DNA of 64,000 bases from Gibbula magus (taxonomy: Eukaryota > Mollusca > Gastropoda > Trochida > Trochidae): NCBI GenBank assembly GCA_936450465.1, contig OW388292.1, forward strand, positions 27,602,368-27,666,367, written 5' to 3'. The notes beneath the pieces were generated by a model. It was given only the letters and a program-made list of their open reading frames with translations. It had not been told where the DNA came from and did no database searches. Made by a program: the position numbers and the translations under genes. This document shows positions 63,891 through 64,000 of the stretch, piece by piece (positions within the stretch are counted from its first letter, which is position 1; every line of letters begins with the position of its first letter).

Positions 63891-64000
63891 ATGCAAAGTC
63901 AGCCAAGACTGCTTGTGGCATTTGTGATTCAAAACTTCTGCTGGTATTAATGCAGTAATATTCATGGAGAGCCTATCTAAATTCATGGCCAATCTCACAA

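Overview
The window is AT-rich animal nuclear DNA with intron-split genes, GT-AG splice sites, long non-coding stretches and many short mobile elements. The proteins are ordinary metazoan ones. The repeats point to a mollusc, most likely a gastropod: a short GTGAGTGAGTGAG + AACGCCGC element, repeats built around AGGCCTGAAAGGCCCGATGGGC, and repeats ending in ATTCGGGGGCAT. The species cannot be named from this alone.

Five genes are supported. (1) A single-exon histone H1 on the minus strand (11142-11711), with an H1 box upstream and an AATAAA downstream. (2) MMACHC, the cobalamin-processing enzyme, on the plus strand in 4 exons (16432-20967, 245 aa). (3) GALE, UDP-glucose 4-epimerase, on the minus strand in 9 coding exons (26255-31394, 344 aa). 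(4) RTF2, the replication termination factor 2 homologue, on the plus strand in 8 exons (39517-49211, 301 aa), with one apparent GC-AG intron. (5) A NIPA-like magnesium transporter close to NIPAL2/NIPAL3, on the minus strand; its last 8 exons (55901-63297) are here and its 5' end lies past the right edge. All exon junctions were phased by hand and keep frame. MMACHC and GALE converge, GALE and RTF2 diverge, RTF2 and the NIPAL gene converge. The genes share no pathway; this is an ordinary eukaryotic neighbourhood.

The rest is mainly mobile DNA. The best-defined pieces are: a 2.5-kb TTAA-flanked Kolobok-like element (4888-7375) carrying a broken THAP domain at one end and a broken acidic reading frame at the other, with a small palindromic insertion nested inside it; a TA-flanked element with 23-bp perfect inverted ends (14220-15211); a hAT-like element (34998-35662); a piggyBac-like element (47100-48579) with a truncated inverted relative at 36466-37037; three non-LTR retrotransposon remnants; a tRNA-derived SINE in a GALE intron; two copies of a 62-68 bp element flanked by target-site duplications; and several foldback MITEs.

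The most striking structure is a 2.7-kb minisatellite (58966-61672) of about 200 copies of a 13-bp unit, filling most of one intron of the NIPAL-like gene. Because 13 is not a multiple of 3 and the unit lacks stops in most frames, it produces long illusory reading frames on both strands, one of 943 codons.

I found no tRNA or rRNA gene, no CRISPR array and nothing prokaryotic or viral.
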